DNA from: a virus
Strand: one strand, 5' to 3'
IMG/VR virus record: IMGVR_UViG_3300028840_001438
Span: 1-32,834 of that record
DNA length: 32,834 nt
This document shows, one piece after another, positions 7,780 to 16,463 of this stretch. Each line of letters begins with the position of its first letter. Within the stretch, counting starts at the first letter, position 1. The position numbers and the translations under genes were made by a program. The notes beneath the pieces are model-generated. The model was not told the DNA's origin, made no database searches, and was given only the letters and a program-made list of their open reading frames with translations.

Positions 7780-9777
7780 CTACGCGGGCAGCGCGCGACG
7801 CGTCGAGTCGTAGCGCGAACCACGAACCGCGGCACGATTGATGCCGCGATCGAGCGATTCACCGCCCAAGAACACGTTAAACGTCGATTGCCGCGACGAC
7901 CCGCCGCGCAGCGGTGCGCCGCTTCCGCGACGGATCGTGCGCTCGCTCTCGATGTCGCCGCCTGTCACTCGACCGGAGCCGCCGCTCGCGCCGCCCGTCA
8001 CTCCGGGAATCTGCGCTTTGACGTCGCCGCCGAGCGCGACACCGGAGCCGACGAGCGCGAGCCCGACGCCGAGCCCGGCCGCAGATGCAGTCGCGAGAGG
8101 ACCGGCCAGCGGCTGAAGCCACGGGACGAATGCGAAAATGCCGGCAAGCGCAAGAAAGCTAATCGCCTGCGCCATAAGCTGTTGTCCTGCGAAAACAAGC
8201 GCATTCCCGAGCGCGACGTTAAACGCCTCGCCTGCGAACAGCGCAGACACCGCGGCCTGACCGAACGCCTGCGTGATTTGTCCGATCGCTGGAGCAGCGA
8301 CGCCCGCGATTATCTGCGACGCAGACTTCGCGGAGGACGCGAGACGCGCCCACGCTGCGGCGTTCGCGTCGAGCATCGAAATCGACGCGAATCGCGATTC
8401 GCGCTCCGACTCTGCCGCCGCCGCTTCTGCCGCGCGCTCGCGTCGTCGCGCTTCAATGCGCGCCTCAACGCCCTGCGCGACGAGTCGCAACCGCTGTTGC
8501 TCGAGCGCTTCCGCTTTGCGCTGCGCTTCCGCCTGCGCTGCGAGCTCGCGCGCGGCCTGTTCGCGTGCGGTGTCCTGCAACGCGCGTCCGCGGTCGAATT
8601 GCTCTCCGCGACGACCGCGTCCTCGTCGAGCTGCGAGCGCGCGCTGTCGCGCGGCTTCCGCTGGGTCTGCGACGCCGACGCCGAAGCGCTGGATGAATGC
8701 GGGCAACGCGTCCGGCGTCAGCGACCCGCGAATCGCGCCGGTTACGCGGTCGAACGCGCGCTCCCATGCTCCCGCGACTGCGTCTGCCGCGTTGACGAAC
8801 GGCTGTGCGGCGTTTTTTGCGGACGCTTTCGCGGCGCTCGCAAACTGCGTCGCGGCTTCGGCGAAGCGGCTTTGCAGCGCTTCGATCCTCTGCGCCGCCA
8901 CCCGCTGGGCGCTGTGGCCCTGCGTGTAGAACCGCGCCAGTTTCTCGTATTCGGTCCACGCTGCGCGCGCGGCGTCTCCGCTGTCGCGCAGCGCTCGAGC
9001 AGTCTCGTTCGAGCGCAGGCGCGCGCGCTCCGTCGCGCCGCTGAAGTCGTCAAGCGCCATCAGTGCGCGACCGAACGCGACGCTAAACAGCTTTGACGCT
9101 GCGTCGCCGACGTTGTCGAGCTCCGCGGACAGTCGCTCAAACTGATCTGCCGCGCGGTCGGTCGGCGCAGAGGCGATCAGCTTGTTTCCGGCGCGCACGA
9201 ATTCGTTAAAAAACGCCTGTTTCTTCTGCGCGTCGTCGAGCTGCGCTGCGGTTGTGCCGATGCTCGCGGCATAGCGCTTGTACGCGCCTTCGGTGTCGAG
9301 AACGATTCCGAGATTGTCGAGCCAGAGCTTCGACTGTCTGGCGAGCCCGACCGTGACGGACTCCATGGCGAATCGAACATCGATCCCGAGAACGCCGGCC
9401 GCGCTCTTTGCGACCTGCGTTGCTTTCTGGAATTGCTGCTGATTGAGCCCGAGCGCCTGCGCCATGTTGTTGAAGCGCAACAGGTCCGCGTCGGTAACGG
9501 TTCCAGCGACAGCGGCACGCAGGCGGTTGACGTCCGCTGCGGTCGTTCCGAGACGACGCGCGGCGTTCTCGAGGTCGCGGAGCTTCGCGCCCTCCGCGGC
9601 TTGTTCCAGTGCGACGTTGAACGCTGCAAACGCTGCGCCTGCGGCGGTCGCGCCCGCTGCGGCGACCTTAAGCGCGGTGTTTACGCCGCCGAGCGCGGAG
9701 GACACGCCTTTGAGATCGCGTTTCGCCTTGTCTGCGCCCTCGACCAACAGCCGCACGATTTCACGGGTGATCGCCAC
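7780..9777 (-). CDS. Tail tape measure protein
   Basis: About 665 residues from the GTG at 9777. This start overlaps the stop of the upstream GT frame by one base (TAGTG) and fits the clearly protein-like beginning AITREIVRLLVEGADKAKRD; an upstream extension to 9951 reads only an arginine-rich shadow of the chaperone gene. The protein has an Ala-rich hydrophobic helix near residues 35-52, long charged helical and coiled-coil stretches (REQAARELAAQAEAQRKAEA in the middle), and a C-terminal hydrophobic Gly/Ala region (about residues 545-610). This is the usual design of a tape measure that sets tail length and is threaded during DNA ejection. By the family rule of roughly 0.15 nm per residue the tail would be near 100 nm. 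Confidence 0.85.
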   Translation of the reverse strand: MAITREIVRLLVEGADKAKRDLKGVSSALGGVNTALKVAAAGATAAGAAFAAFNVALEQAAEGAKLRDLENAARRLGTTAADVNRLRAAVAGTVTDADLLRFNNMAQALGLNQQQFQKATQVAKSAAGVLGIDVRFAMESVTVGLARQSKLWLDNLGIVLDTEGAYKRYAASIGTTAAQLDDAQKKQAFFNEFVRAGNKLIASAPTDRAADQFERLSAELDNVGDAASKLFSVAFGRALMALDDFSGATERARLRSNETARALRDSGDAARAAWTEYEKLARFYTQGHSAQRVAAQRIEALQSRFAEAATQFASAAKASAKNAAQPFVNAADAVAGAWERAFDRVTGAIRGSLTPDALPAFIQRFGVGVADPAEAARQRALAARRGRGRRGEQFDRGRALQDTAREQAARELAAQAEAQRKAEALEQQRLRLVAQGVEARIEARRRERAAEAAAAESERESRFASISMLDANAAAWARLASSAKSASQIIAGVAAPAIGQITQAFGQAAVSALFAGEAFNVALGNALVFAGQQLMAQAISFLALAGIFAFVPWLQPLAGPLATASAAGLGVGLALVGSGVALGGDVKAQIPGVTGGASGGSGRVTGGDIESERTIRRGSGAPLRGGSSRQSTFNVFLGGESLDRGINRAAVRGSRYDSTRRALPA

Positions 9778-10714
9778 TACCGCGCCCCCTGTCGTTGCGC
9801 CCGCTCCAATTCCTCGCGCTGTATCGTATCGCGTTCGGCGGTCACTACGCACACCGCATCGACCGCAGCGGCGGACATCGGGCCGAGAACGCTTTCGAGC
9901 GCGCCGCCGTTCGCTGCGACGCGCAGCGCTCGAAAGACGCGACCCACCCACGGCTCGGTGCTTGGTCCGCCGCGCAACTCGTCGCGCTCAACCGTGCTCA
10001 TTTGCGAGCCGCCAAACAGCGACAGCGGACAGACTCTCCAGCGCGTTTCATCCATCATCGGGTGAGGATAAACCTCCATGCCCGGCGTCTCGCGCATTTG
10101 CTCGCCACATCTGCCGCGCCGCTCCCACGTCTCCGGGCGCTCCGCGCAGTGACGACAGGACCAGCGATTGCCGCTGTCGTCTTCTGCGTATCGAACCGCT
10201 AAACGGAGCGCGAGAGCTGCGCTTTTGGGAGGACGGACACCCGTTCGATGTGCGTCGCGAGCTCGACCGCTGCCGCTGTGCTGTGCTCGATGACGTACGC
10301 GACCTCGTCGTCCGGGTCGACCATCGCTGCGCGACAGAGCTCGAGCGCGCGCGCTTCCATATAGCGCGCGTGTCGATTGATGCGCTCGACGTCCTCGTCG
10401 TCGAGAAATTCGAGTCCGCTCGCGTCTTTCGACTGCACCGCGGACGCGAGCAGTCGCGCGCCGCTGACGCTGCGGCGCGCACCGGGCGACTCGTTCGCGC
10501 GGTCCTCGCACGCGTCGAGCTCGCGTCGCGACAGCGGTCGCACGGTGATTCGCGTTGCGGTGTCTGGAATCGTCAGGAAGGACAGGTCGCTCGTTTCAGC
10601 GTAGCGCGCGAGCGCTTCCGCGTCGTTGTTCTCTGCGATGTCCGGGTCGACGGCGAGAACGACCGAAACGCGGTCGTCCGTTGACAGACGCGCGATCGCG
10701 CGAGTGAGTGCCAC
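9777..10714 (-). CDS. Tail assembly chaperone GT (-1 frameshift fusion)
   Basis: The G gene continues in the -1 frame to the stop at 9779-9777, which overlaps the tape measure start. A perfect slippery heptamer CCCAAAA (10229-10223, zero-frame codons CCA AAA, G codons 163-164) joins the frames. Slippage would give about 312 residues: 164 from G and about 148 from the T frame. The T part contains a cysteine cluster (WSCRHC, then RGRC, then WRVC) that may bind zinc. In lambda and relatives the G and GT proteins chaperone the tape measure while the tail tube assembles. The T frame has no better independent start, and without the frameshift some 420 bases would be uncoded. Confidence 0.85.
10199..10714 (-). 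CDS. Tail assembly chaperone G
   Basis: This 171-residue acidic, helical protein lies between the tail tube gene and the tape measure, the standard place of the gpG-type chaperone. It starts at an ATG with GGGAG upstream. It terminates just after the CCCAAAA slippery site, so most ribosomes should make this short form and a minority the GT fusion. The middle of the protein is rich in Asp/Glu/Arg helices (FLDDEDVERINRHARYMEAR). No enzymatic motif is visible. The role is assigned by synteny and by the frameshift signal. Confidence 0.85.
   Translation of the reverse strand: MALTRAIARLSTDDRVSVVLAVDPDIAENNDAEALARYAETSDLSFLTIPDTATRITVRPLSRRELDACEDRANESPGARRSVSGARLLASAVQSKDASGLEFLDDEDVERINRHARYMEARALELCRAAMVDPDDEVAYVIEHSTAAAVELATHIERVSVLPKAQLSRSV
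10223..10229 (-). promoter_or_regulatory. Programmed -1 frameshift slippery site
   Basis: On the minus strand the sequence is C CCA AAA, an exact X XXY YYZ heptamer in the G reading frame, eight codons before the G stop. A slip of one base back leads directly into the open T frame that ends at the tape measure start. The following GC-rich sequence could form a stimulatory structure, but I did not identify a specific one. Confidence 0.85.
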
Positions 10715-10739
10715 TGTATTTTCTCCCGCTGCGTGGGTT

Positions 10740-10775
10740 GAGCGCGGACGGACGGGGCAACGACCGCCCGCGCTC
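10740..10775 (-). terminator. Hairpin between tail tube and chaperone genes
   Basis: An inverted repeat with arms GAGCGCGG and CCGCGCTC, extended past one mismatch by CGG/CCG, lies in the 87-base gap downstream of the tail tube stop. There is no T-run after it on the minus strand. It is therefore more likely an attenuator or an mRNA-stabilising 3' stem for the highly expressed tail tube message than a full rho-independent terminator. Confidence 0.4.
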
Positions 10776-10801
10776 GGCTCAGATCGTGGACAGATGCACG
10801 A

Positions 10802-12088
10802 CTACCGCACGAACCCGAGCACGAAATCGAGGTTCGCAGTCTGCGACGTCCCAGCGGTGTCGCCGCCGTACTGCCCCGCCCGCCACGTCATGCGCTGCTG
10901 ATTGATGCCGTTCTCGCCCTCCTGCGGCAGCGAGTCGTTCGTCAGATGCGCCGCCGGGATGCTGATGCAAAATCCCATGCCCTCGCCCTGTCGACCGCAG
11001 CCGATCAGAATGTTGCGTCGTCGACTATTGATGAAGTCGGTTCGGATCGTCGAATTGAGCTCTGTGCGCTCGACGGTCAACGTCGCCTCGATGTCCGCAA
11101 GTTCGAGCGCGGACAAACCCATCTGATTCGCCGACCCGCCCTGCTGCTGCCACGTCCCGACAATTTCAAGCGACCACGAACCGACGTTTAGGACGTTGCG
11201 CCCGAGCGCGTAGGGCGCGGTCGCGTTCCCGATCGCGTCGCTGTAGACAAAGTAGCTGCCGAGGAACGTGGCGACGGTGCCGTCCGCGACGCTCGGGTCG
11301 GTCATCGACGCGGAGCCGTCATCGTCGATGATGAGCGCGGGCACCATTTCGACAGTGACGTAAACGAGCCCGTCGCGCGGTTCAAGCGTCGCGCGACGAC
11401 AGCGACAGCCTACCGCGATGTATCGGTGCGCCAGCATATCGAAACGAATCGCGACGCTTGAACCGAGCGAAAGATTCGTGCCGAGCGACGGACCGAGCAC
11501 CGCAGCGAGTCGCATAACGTCCGCTACGTTCGGGGTGCCGGACAGCGCGGGCGAGCAAGTCAGATCGTTTCCGCCGCCGCTACTCGCTTCGGTCACAACC
11601 GAATATTCGACGCGCCCGTTTTCGGTCCACTGGAAAGGGCGACCCGCGAGCATGTTCGCCGCGATCGTCGGCTCGAAGTTGTTTGCGTCGGTGCCGCCGA
11701 CAACCGTGTCGGTATCCGCGCCCGCATCACTAAACCCAAGCAACGTATTGAGACAGCGCATGATCGGGATCTGGTTATACGCGCTAAACGTCGTCGCAGC
11801 GCCGATCCCACGCACCGGAGCCGTCAGCGTCAGCGCGTCGATTTTCCGACCGGGCTGCGGCGTTCCGCTTACGTTCACAGTCACCGGCTCGGGCGGCAGA
11901 CGTCCGACGCTCGAACGCGTCAGCTCGAGATCGACGTTCGGCGTCTCCTGCCCGTCGTATGTGCCCTCCGCGCGCTCGAATTCACCCGAGGTAAACGTGA
12001 GCCCGGAGACGTCAGGGACAGGCGACGTCGCGGACGGAGAGCCGAACGCGGATTCCTCCGCGACGCTGATTGTCTGTAGAGCGGGCAT
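10802..12088 (-). CDS. Major tail (tube) protein
   Basis: This 428-residue protein starts at an ATG with a strong GGAGG five bases upstream, as expected for a highly expressed structural gene. It is beta-rich (repeated Thr/Val/Gly segments such as GLTFTSGEFERAEGTYDG) and has no membrane segment. It lies directly before the G/GT chaperone and tape measure genes and after the tail-terminator-like gene, which is the canonical tail tube position. It is longer than a minimal tube protein, so it may carry an additional surface domain. A hairpin follows its stop. Confidence 0.75.
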   Translation of the reverse strand: MPALQTISVAEESAFGSPSATSPVPDVSGLTFTSGEFERAEGTYDGQETPNVDLELTRSSVGRLPPEPVTVNVSGTPQPGRKIDALTLTAPVRGIGAATTFSAYNQIPIMRCLNTLLGFSDAGADTDTVVGGTDANNFEPTIAANMLAGRPFQWTENGRVEYSVVTEASSGGGNDLTCSPALSGTPNVADVMRLAAVLGPSLGTNLSLGSSVAIRFDMLAHRYIAVGCRCRRATLEPRDGLVYVTVEMVPALIIDDDGSASMTDPSVADGTVATFLGSYFVYSDAIGNATAPYALGRNVLNVGSWSLEIVGTWQQQGGSANQMGLSALELADIEATLTVERTELNSTIRTDFINSRRRNILIGCGRQGEGMGFCISIPAAHLTNDSLPQEGENGINQQRMTWRAGQYGGDTAGTSQTANLDFVLGFVR

Positions 12089-12100
12089 ACCGTCCTCCGG

Positions 12101-12547
12101 TCATTCTTCGATGTAGATTACCAACAGCGGACGCGAAACCGCCAGACCGCCATCCGTCTCGTCGATCTGAACGTCTTCGTCGCGAATCACGATCGCGTCG
12201 ATGCCGACTGAGCCCCAATTTGCCGGGTCGCGAAGGCGCAGCATGATATCCAGCGTATCTTGTGCGACGGCGCGGCGAACGCGCTCATCGTGGCCGGCGT
12301 AGACCTCTCGAATTTGCAATCGCTCGCGCACGCGAATCATCGCCACGCCGGTCATCGGATCCTCAACGACGCCCAGCGAATCGAGCGCGAACGCGCGGTG
12401 CGCAGATTGCGCCGCGAGGTCGTCCATCAGCGGAGCTGCGCCGTTGCCGTCGTCGAAACAGGTGTGCGGCGTCGCTGGGTCAAACGACGGAATGATCGAC
12501 CGCAATTGCGCGATGATGTGGTCGCGAATCGGTCCAACTTTGCTCAT
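12101..12547 (-). CDS. Tail terminator/tail completion-like protein
   Basis: This 148-residue protein begins with an amphipathic helix (IRDHIIAQLRSIIPSF) and ends in a beta strand (SRPLLVIYIEE), the general layout of tail terminator proteins (gpU or P2 gpR type). It overlaps the upstream gene as ATGA and lies directly before the tail tube gene. In that family the protein caps the tail tube and joins the head. The assignment relies on order and size and not on a specific motif. Confidence 0.55.
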   Translation of the reverse strand: MSKVGPIRDHIIAQLRSIIPSFDPATPHTCFDDGNGAAPLMDDLAAQSAHRAFALDSLGVVEDPMTGVAMIRVRERLQIREVYAGHDERVRRAVAQDTLDIMLRLRDPANWGSVGIDAIVIRDEDVQIDETDGGLAVSRPLLVIYIEE

Positions 12548-13077
12548 CGCTGGCGACTCCGATCCATTGCGCGGCGAACGAGTTTCGTCAGCACTCTCCG
12601 CAGCGCCTTGCGATCCTGCGGAGAGACGCCGACGAATTTGCGCGACGCGTTGACGCCCTGTCCGTAGATCGCGGCCTGTCCTGTCGGGCCGATTTCCGCG
12701 AGATAGCGAAGCACGCGAACGACGCGCACGCTTCGTCGCAGTTGACCGGACAACGTCAGGTCGACGTTCGCGTCTTCGCCGCTGTAGCGACGCGACAGCC
12801 GCTTATATTCGTTGTATCCGCCTCGATAGAACGTCGAGCCGCCGTCCGTGCGTCGTCCGCCTTTTGGCGCAAGCCGCTTCGCCGTCTCGCCGCCTATGTA
12901 AATCGGCGTGCGACTGTAGCGCTTAAACGTCCGATCGCGAACGTCGCGTCCGCGATGAAACGTGCGGACGAGCATTGACCCGTGGACGTTCTGCGCGAGC
13001 TCTCGCATTTCCGCAATGCTCCAAAGACGCACCGGAAGGCCCGGTCCGACCGTGCGAGTGTGGACGCGCAGACGCAT
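12544..13077 (-). CDS. HK97 gp10/virion morphogenesis-like protein
   Basis: This 177-residue basic protein has a central YIGGETAKRLAPKGGRRTDG region and an L-SGQLRRSVRV segment followed by a GPTGQAAIYGQ turn. This pattern is typical of phage virion morphogenesis proteins (HK97 gp10, Mu gpG, P2 gpS), in which a strand pair follows an SG-x-L-x-x-S motif. It is Arg-rich at the C-terminus. Its start abuts the upstream stop, and its stop overlaps the next start by ATGA. Likely role: head-tail joining or tail completion. Confidence 0.65.
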   Translation of the reverse strand: MRLRVHTRTVGPGLPVRLWSIAEMRELAQNVHGSMLVRTFHRGRDVRDRTFKRYSRTPIYIGGETAKRLAPKGGRRTDGGSTFYRGGYNEYKRLSRRYSGEDANVDLTLSGQLRRSVRVVRVLRYLAEIGPTGQAAIYGQGVNASRKFVGVSPQDRKALRRVLTKLVRRAMDRSRQR

Positions 13078-14061
13078 TCAGCGCCCCTCGTCAATGTCGA
13101 TATAGATGTGCGACGCCTCGAACGCTGACGTAAACGTGCCGGTCACAAGCGTCTGCGACGGCTGCGCGTCGTCGACTTCGTTCGCGTCGACAACTCCATC
13201 GTCGTCGATGTCGATCCACTCCGGGCGCGCAAGCGCTTCCGCAATGAGTCGTTCCGCTTCCGCGCGCAGATCTGTGCGCGGCTCAGTGCCCGGCGCGAGA
13301 CGACGCCCGTTCTCGACAAGATGCGCGGCCATGTACGCGTGCGCGACGCGAAACTGACGACCCGATAACTGATCTGGGTAGACGTCCGCGTCTAGCCGCA
13401 CCGCGATTGCCTGCTCGAGCAATTCGAGCGCGGCGTCAATCTGCGGGCTCATCGAGTCCTGCCGACCGGGAACAACGACGCTCGGGACAAGCGCGGCGAG
13501 GTCCGCATCAGTGAGCCCGGTGTTGAACGGAACGCGGACAAGTTGCAACACGCCGCGCGACGCGGTTTCGAGCTCGACGCCGAGGCCGTTGAACCGTCGA
13601 TCGTAGGTCATTCGCCACGCGATGTTCCGCAGCGGGGAGGCGCCAAGGTCCGCGGACGCAATCGTCGCGGCGTATGTGAGCCACTGGACAGTCGCGCCGA
13701 GCCCGACGTCGATCGGGTGCGGCAGCGGACGCGAGAGCACGATTTCCGTGTCGCTGTTGAACCGTTCAACCTGCGCAATCGCGAACCCGCCGTCTTGTCC
13801 GATGACCGCGATCGCGCCGAAGTCCGGCCCGGTGCACGCGTTTGTCGGCGTCGATGACCCGATCGTCAGTGTGCGGCGATCGTTTGCAATCGCAGACAGC
13901 GCAGCGGGGTTCGTCAGCGGCAGCGGGGTGTCGACGATGTCGGTTCCGTCCGGCTTCGTCAGCGTCAACAACGGAGTCGTTGTCAGCGGACCCGGTGCAC
14001 GCCAGACGAAAGTGTGATCCTCGCCGATGACCGCTTTTCGCTGCGTGTTTGCTGCGCTCAT
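13078..14061 (-). CDS. Head-tail connector/neck protein, putative
   Basis: This 327-residue protein lies between the gpF-like gene and the gp10-like gene. The first half is beta-rich, beginning with a TFVWRAPGPLTTTPLLTLT-type strand pattern. The second half has helices (IDAALELLEQAIAVRLDADV, LRAEAERLIAEAL) like those of head-completion adaptors. An acidic DIDDDGVVDANEVDD segment near residues 275-290 resembles a calcium-binding dockerin/EF-type loop and may bind a metal. Stop and start overlap neighbours as ATGA or abut. The function is inferred from position. Confidence 0.5.
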   Translation of the reverse strand: MSAANTQRKAVIGEDHTFVWRAPGPLTTTPLLTLTKPDGTDIVDTPLPLTNPAALSAIANDRRTLTIGSSTPTNACTGPDFGAIAVIGQDGGFAIAQVERFNSDTEIVLSRPLPHPIDVGLGATVQWLTYAATIASADLGASPLRNIAWRMTYDRRFNGLGVELETASRGVLQLVRVPFNTGLTDADLAALVPSVVVPGRQDSMSPQIDAALELLEQAIAVRLDADVYPDQLSGRQFRVAHAYMAAHLVENGRRLAPGTEPRTDLRAEAERLIAEALARPEWIDIDDDGVVDANEVDDAQPSQTLVTGTFTSAFEASHIYIDIDEGR

Positions 14062-14969
14062 CGCGCGCCCCCTTGGTTCGCTTCTGCTACGTCAGCGCTG
14101 GACGCGCGCTCAATACCAGCGCGACGCGCCTCGTCCGGGCCCATCGCGACCCACGAATGCCGACAATTATATCCGCCGCCGGCAAACAACGGCGACACAG
14201 CGGTTTGACCGTTCGACAGTCCTGCGATTTGATCGCGCGTCAGCGCCTTGCCGACGAGCGGGCGACAAAACGGACGCGTGACGCCGTCGAGCGGCCCAAG
14301 ATACACGCGAACAAGCTCCGCGCCCGCGCGCTCCGCCTGTAACACGGCTTCCTCTTGTGCAGCTCGGTCAAATTCCGCCATGCGTGTGCGCGCCTCTGTG
14401 ACCGCGCTCGAAACTCGTCGGTTTTCCTCCTGAACGATGCGTTCGACAACGTCCGTCAACGTCTCACCGATGACCGCGGAGCGCATACCCGACAGGATGC
14501 GCGACGCCATCGGTCGCTCGATGACGTTTTCCCACGACTCGAGGTGGTCTGCGACTGTCGCGTCGATCGCGAGACGCGCTGCGGGCTCGTCGAGAATTCG
14601 CGACGCGTTCGGAACGCCTGCCGCTGCGAGTCCATCGTCCGCAAGATTCGCGAGTTCTGGATAGCGCGCGAAGAACGCCGCTTCCGCTTCGGTCATTCCA
14701 GCGCGACCGAGCAGATCGAGCACGTTTTCGAGACGCGTCGCGAGAATCGACGCGCGCATTCGGTCAGTCACAGTCGAGCCGGTGAGCGCTGCGCGCAACT
14801 CGTCTCCAAGCGCGTCGACAACCGCGTTCAAATGCCGCTTCAACGCGTTCGCCGCGTCGTCTGTGATCTGGAGTCTGCGCCGAACGATTGAGACGAGCTG
14901 CGCGGAGACGCCGACATCGTCGAGCGAATCGAGCGAGTGAACGTGACCGCATGATTCAGCGATGAGCAC
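14058..14969 (-). CDS. Mu gpF-like head morphogenesis protein
   Basis: This 303-residue protein has the C-terminal signature of the SPP1 gp7/Mu gpF minor head protein family: YLGPLDGVTRPFCRPLVGKA at about residues 240-259, then GGGYNCRHSW near 277. These residues include the conserved Cys/His pair. The N-terminal two thirds are helical. The family binds the portal and packaged DNA and aids head assembly. The start is GTG with GGAG five bases upstream. The gene lies after the major capsid gene; in Mu the equivalent gene comes directly after the portal, so the order here is rearranged. Confidence 0.8.
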   Translation of the reverse strand: MLIAESCGHVHSLDSLDDVGVSAQLVSIVRRRLQITDDAANALKRHLNAVVDALGDELRAALTGSTVTDRMRASILATRLENVLDLLGRAGMTEAEAAFFARYPELANLADDGLAAAGVPNASRILDEPAARLAIDATVADHLESWENVIERPMASRILSGMRSAVIGETLTDVVERIVQEENRRVSSAVTEARTRMAEFDRAAQEEAVLQAERAGAELVRVYLGPLDGVTRPFCRPLVGKALTRDQIAGLSNGQTAVSPLFAGGGYNCRHSWVAMGPDEARRAGIERASSADVAEANQGGAR

Positions 14970-14998
14970 GTCCGCTCCGTTCGACAGTGGTAGGGAGT

Positions 14999-15038
14999 GG
15001 GGACGACGTCAACGCGGGAGAGTGTTGACGCCGTCCCC
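14999..15038 (-). terminator. Strong hairpin downstream of capsid region
   Basis: Two 15-base arms (GGGGACGACGTCAAC and GTTGACGCCGTCCCC) pair with a single mismatch around a 10-base loop. They sit in the 110-base gap between the 84-residue protein gene and the gpF-like gene. No T-run follows on the minus strand. It may reduce read-through from the highly transcribed capsid genes or protect the capsid mRNA 3' end. Confidence 0.5.
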
Positions 15039-15079
15039 GGTTCGCAGCCCGCGGGCGGTGGGCTTGCGATCTGTTCGCG

Positions 15080-15334
15080 CTACGATGCGGGCTCCGCGTC
15101 CGGTTTTGCCTCCGAGCTCGATGCAGCGTTGTTCGACTTCCGCTTGCGCGGCTTTCGTCCGGTCACTGCGACGAGCGCGGGCTTGCCGTCCACGCCGAGC
15201 ACGATCGCGTTCACGCGCTTCGCGTGCGACTCGTCGAGCTCGACGACCTCGCCCGCCACGGCGTTCTGTGCGCGCGATGCGCCGTGTCCAATGCCCTGCG
15301 ATCTGTCCGCGGGTTCCCACTTGTAGCGCGTCAT
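15080..15334 (-). CDS. Small head-region protein, hypothetical
   Basis: This 84-residue protein starts at an ATG with GGGAGGAC upstream. It has a short N-terminal segment (MTRYKWEP), a small beta-rich middle, then a lysine/arginine-rich stretch (RKPRKRKSNNAA) and an acidic-Ala tail. It lies directly downstream of the major capsid protein gene. The clear ribosome-binding site and orientation support a real gene. It may be a head accessory protein; I do not recognise a family. Confidence 0.6.
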   Translation of the reverse strand: MTRYKWEPADRSQGIGHGASRAQNAVAGEVVELDESHAKRVNAIVLGVDGKPALVAVTGRKPRKRKSNNAASSSEAKPDAEPAS

Positions 15335-15359
15335 CTGCTGTCCTCCCGCGCGCTGCGTC

Positions 15360-16433
15360 TCAGGCGAGACAGTTGGTCACGATCGTTCCGAGCATCGACG
15401 TCGCAACACTCTCCGAGTCGGGGATGACCTTTACCGCGCGATACAGATCCGTGTAAAAGCAGGTCGCGCGATTGTCCTCGACGTACTCGCTCGAAAGCGG
15501 GTTGTCGAGATCGGGCACCGCGAGGTGGATCGCGGCGGTCGGGCTGACCATTAGACCAGTGTTCGACAGACCTGCCTCGGGGCTTGGAAGCGAGAACAGG
15601 CCAAACGTCTCCGTGTTCCAGAGACGCGAGGTCGCGAACGACTGTCCCATTGCTGCGGAGCGCAGACGCGCGGCACCGACGAACACGGAACGAATGCCCG
15701 TCTCGCGAACGATTTTGTCTGAAACGCTTTGATAGGTCAGGACCGACGAGTCCTGTCGCACCGGGCCGTCCGCGAGGTCGCCGACGAGGTCGCGCATGGC
15801 GTCGTTCGTCTGGAGCGCGCGCATCAGGCCCTCACCGATGACGATCGACGCGTCCGCAGGCTCGAACAGGCCGTCCGTGGCATCGATGCGCGTCTCAATG
15901 AGCTTGACCAGATCGAAAATAAAATCCGACCCGGCGCTGTTGTATTGCACGCCCTTGCCGCTCGGGATTGTCGCGGCGGTGTAGTTCGTCGTCCACGAAC
16001 CCGTCGAGAACATCGCGTCCGCGACAGTCTTTTCCTGCCAAAGCTCCCACGCTATCGCGAGCTTAAGCTGTGCGCGCTGCTCCGGGTCCATCAGCCCGAC
16101 GTCCGCAGAGAGCTGATCGTCGAACTGATCCTCAACCGGGATGGATCGACCGACGCCGAGCACGTTGTCGACGGTGTAGGTCGTGGTAATCGGCGCGGTG
16201 TTGTTAAGCATGTTGTGAGACGTGCCCTTGGCGCGAGCGAGCGTCTCGACCTGCCCGAAGTAGTCATCCGGCTGTTCGATAATGAGCGAGCCGCCGCGAC
16301 GACCGCGCGGAACGTTCACCTGAACGTCCGACATCAGTCGCGCGCCGATAACCTTGCTCTGGATGCGCTCGAGCGACGGAACCCGCCCGACCTGCGCCCG
16401 GAGAATCTGCGAAATGGGATTCAGAGTGCCCAT
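15360..16433 (-). CDS. Major capsid protein
   Basis: This 357-residue protein has the size and place (after protease/scaffold and decoration genes) of an HK97-fold major capsid protein. The ribosome-binding site TAGGAGGT is near perfect and eight bases from the ATG, fitting very high expression. Sequence features in line with the fold are an N-terminal helical arm, a long spine-helix candidate (DPEQRAQLKLAIAWELWQEK, about residues 115-135) and a C-terminal beta-rich portion. No classical delta-domain cleavage site was identified. Assigned by synteny and composition. Confidence 0.8.
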   Translation of the reverse strand: MGTLNPISQILRAQVGRVPSLERIQSKVIGARLMSDVQVNVPRGRRGGSLIIEQPDDYFGQVETLARAKGTSHNMLNNTAPITTTYTVDNVLGVGRSIPVEDQFDDQLSADVGLMDPEQRAQLKLAIAWELWQEKTVADAMFSTGSWTTNYTAATIPSGKGVQYNSAGSDFIFDLVKLIETRIDATDGLFEPADASIVIGEGLMRALQTNDAMRDLVGDLADGPVRQDSSVLTYQSVSDKIVRETGIRSVFVGAARLRSAAMGQSFATSRLWNTETFGLFSLPSPEAGLSNTGLMVSPTAAIHLAVPDLDNPLSSEYVEDNRATCFYTDLYRAVKVIPDSESVATSMLGTIVTNCLA

Positions 16434-16463
16434 TGTTGTTGACCTCCTACGGAGTCGAGTGGT

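Noticed and set aside
7384-9096. Long rightward open frame of 570 codons
   Set aside because: It is an Arg/Ala/Cys-rich shadow lying antisense to the tape measure and its downstream neighbour; it has no domain motif and overlaps two well-supported genes.
9778-9951. N-terminal extension of the tape measure protein
   Set aside because: The extension reads as an arginine-rich shadow of the chaperone T frame; the GTG at 9777 gives a natural start coupled to the upstream stop.
10740-10775. Classical rho-independent terminator
   Set aside because: The stem is not followed by a T-run on the minus strand, and the operon must continue to the tape measure; kept only as an attenuator-like hairpin.
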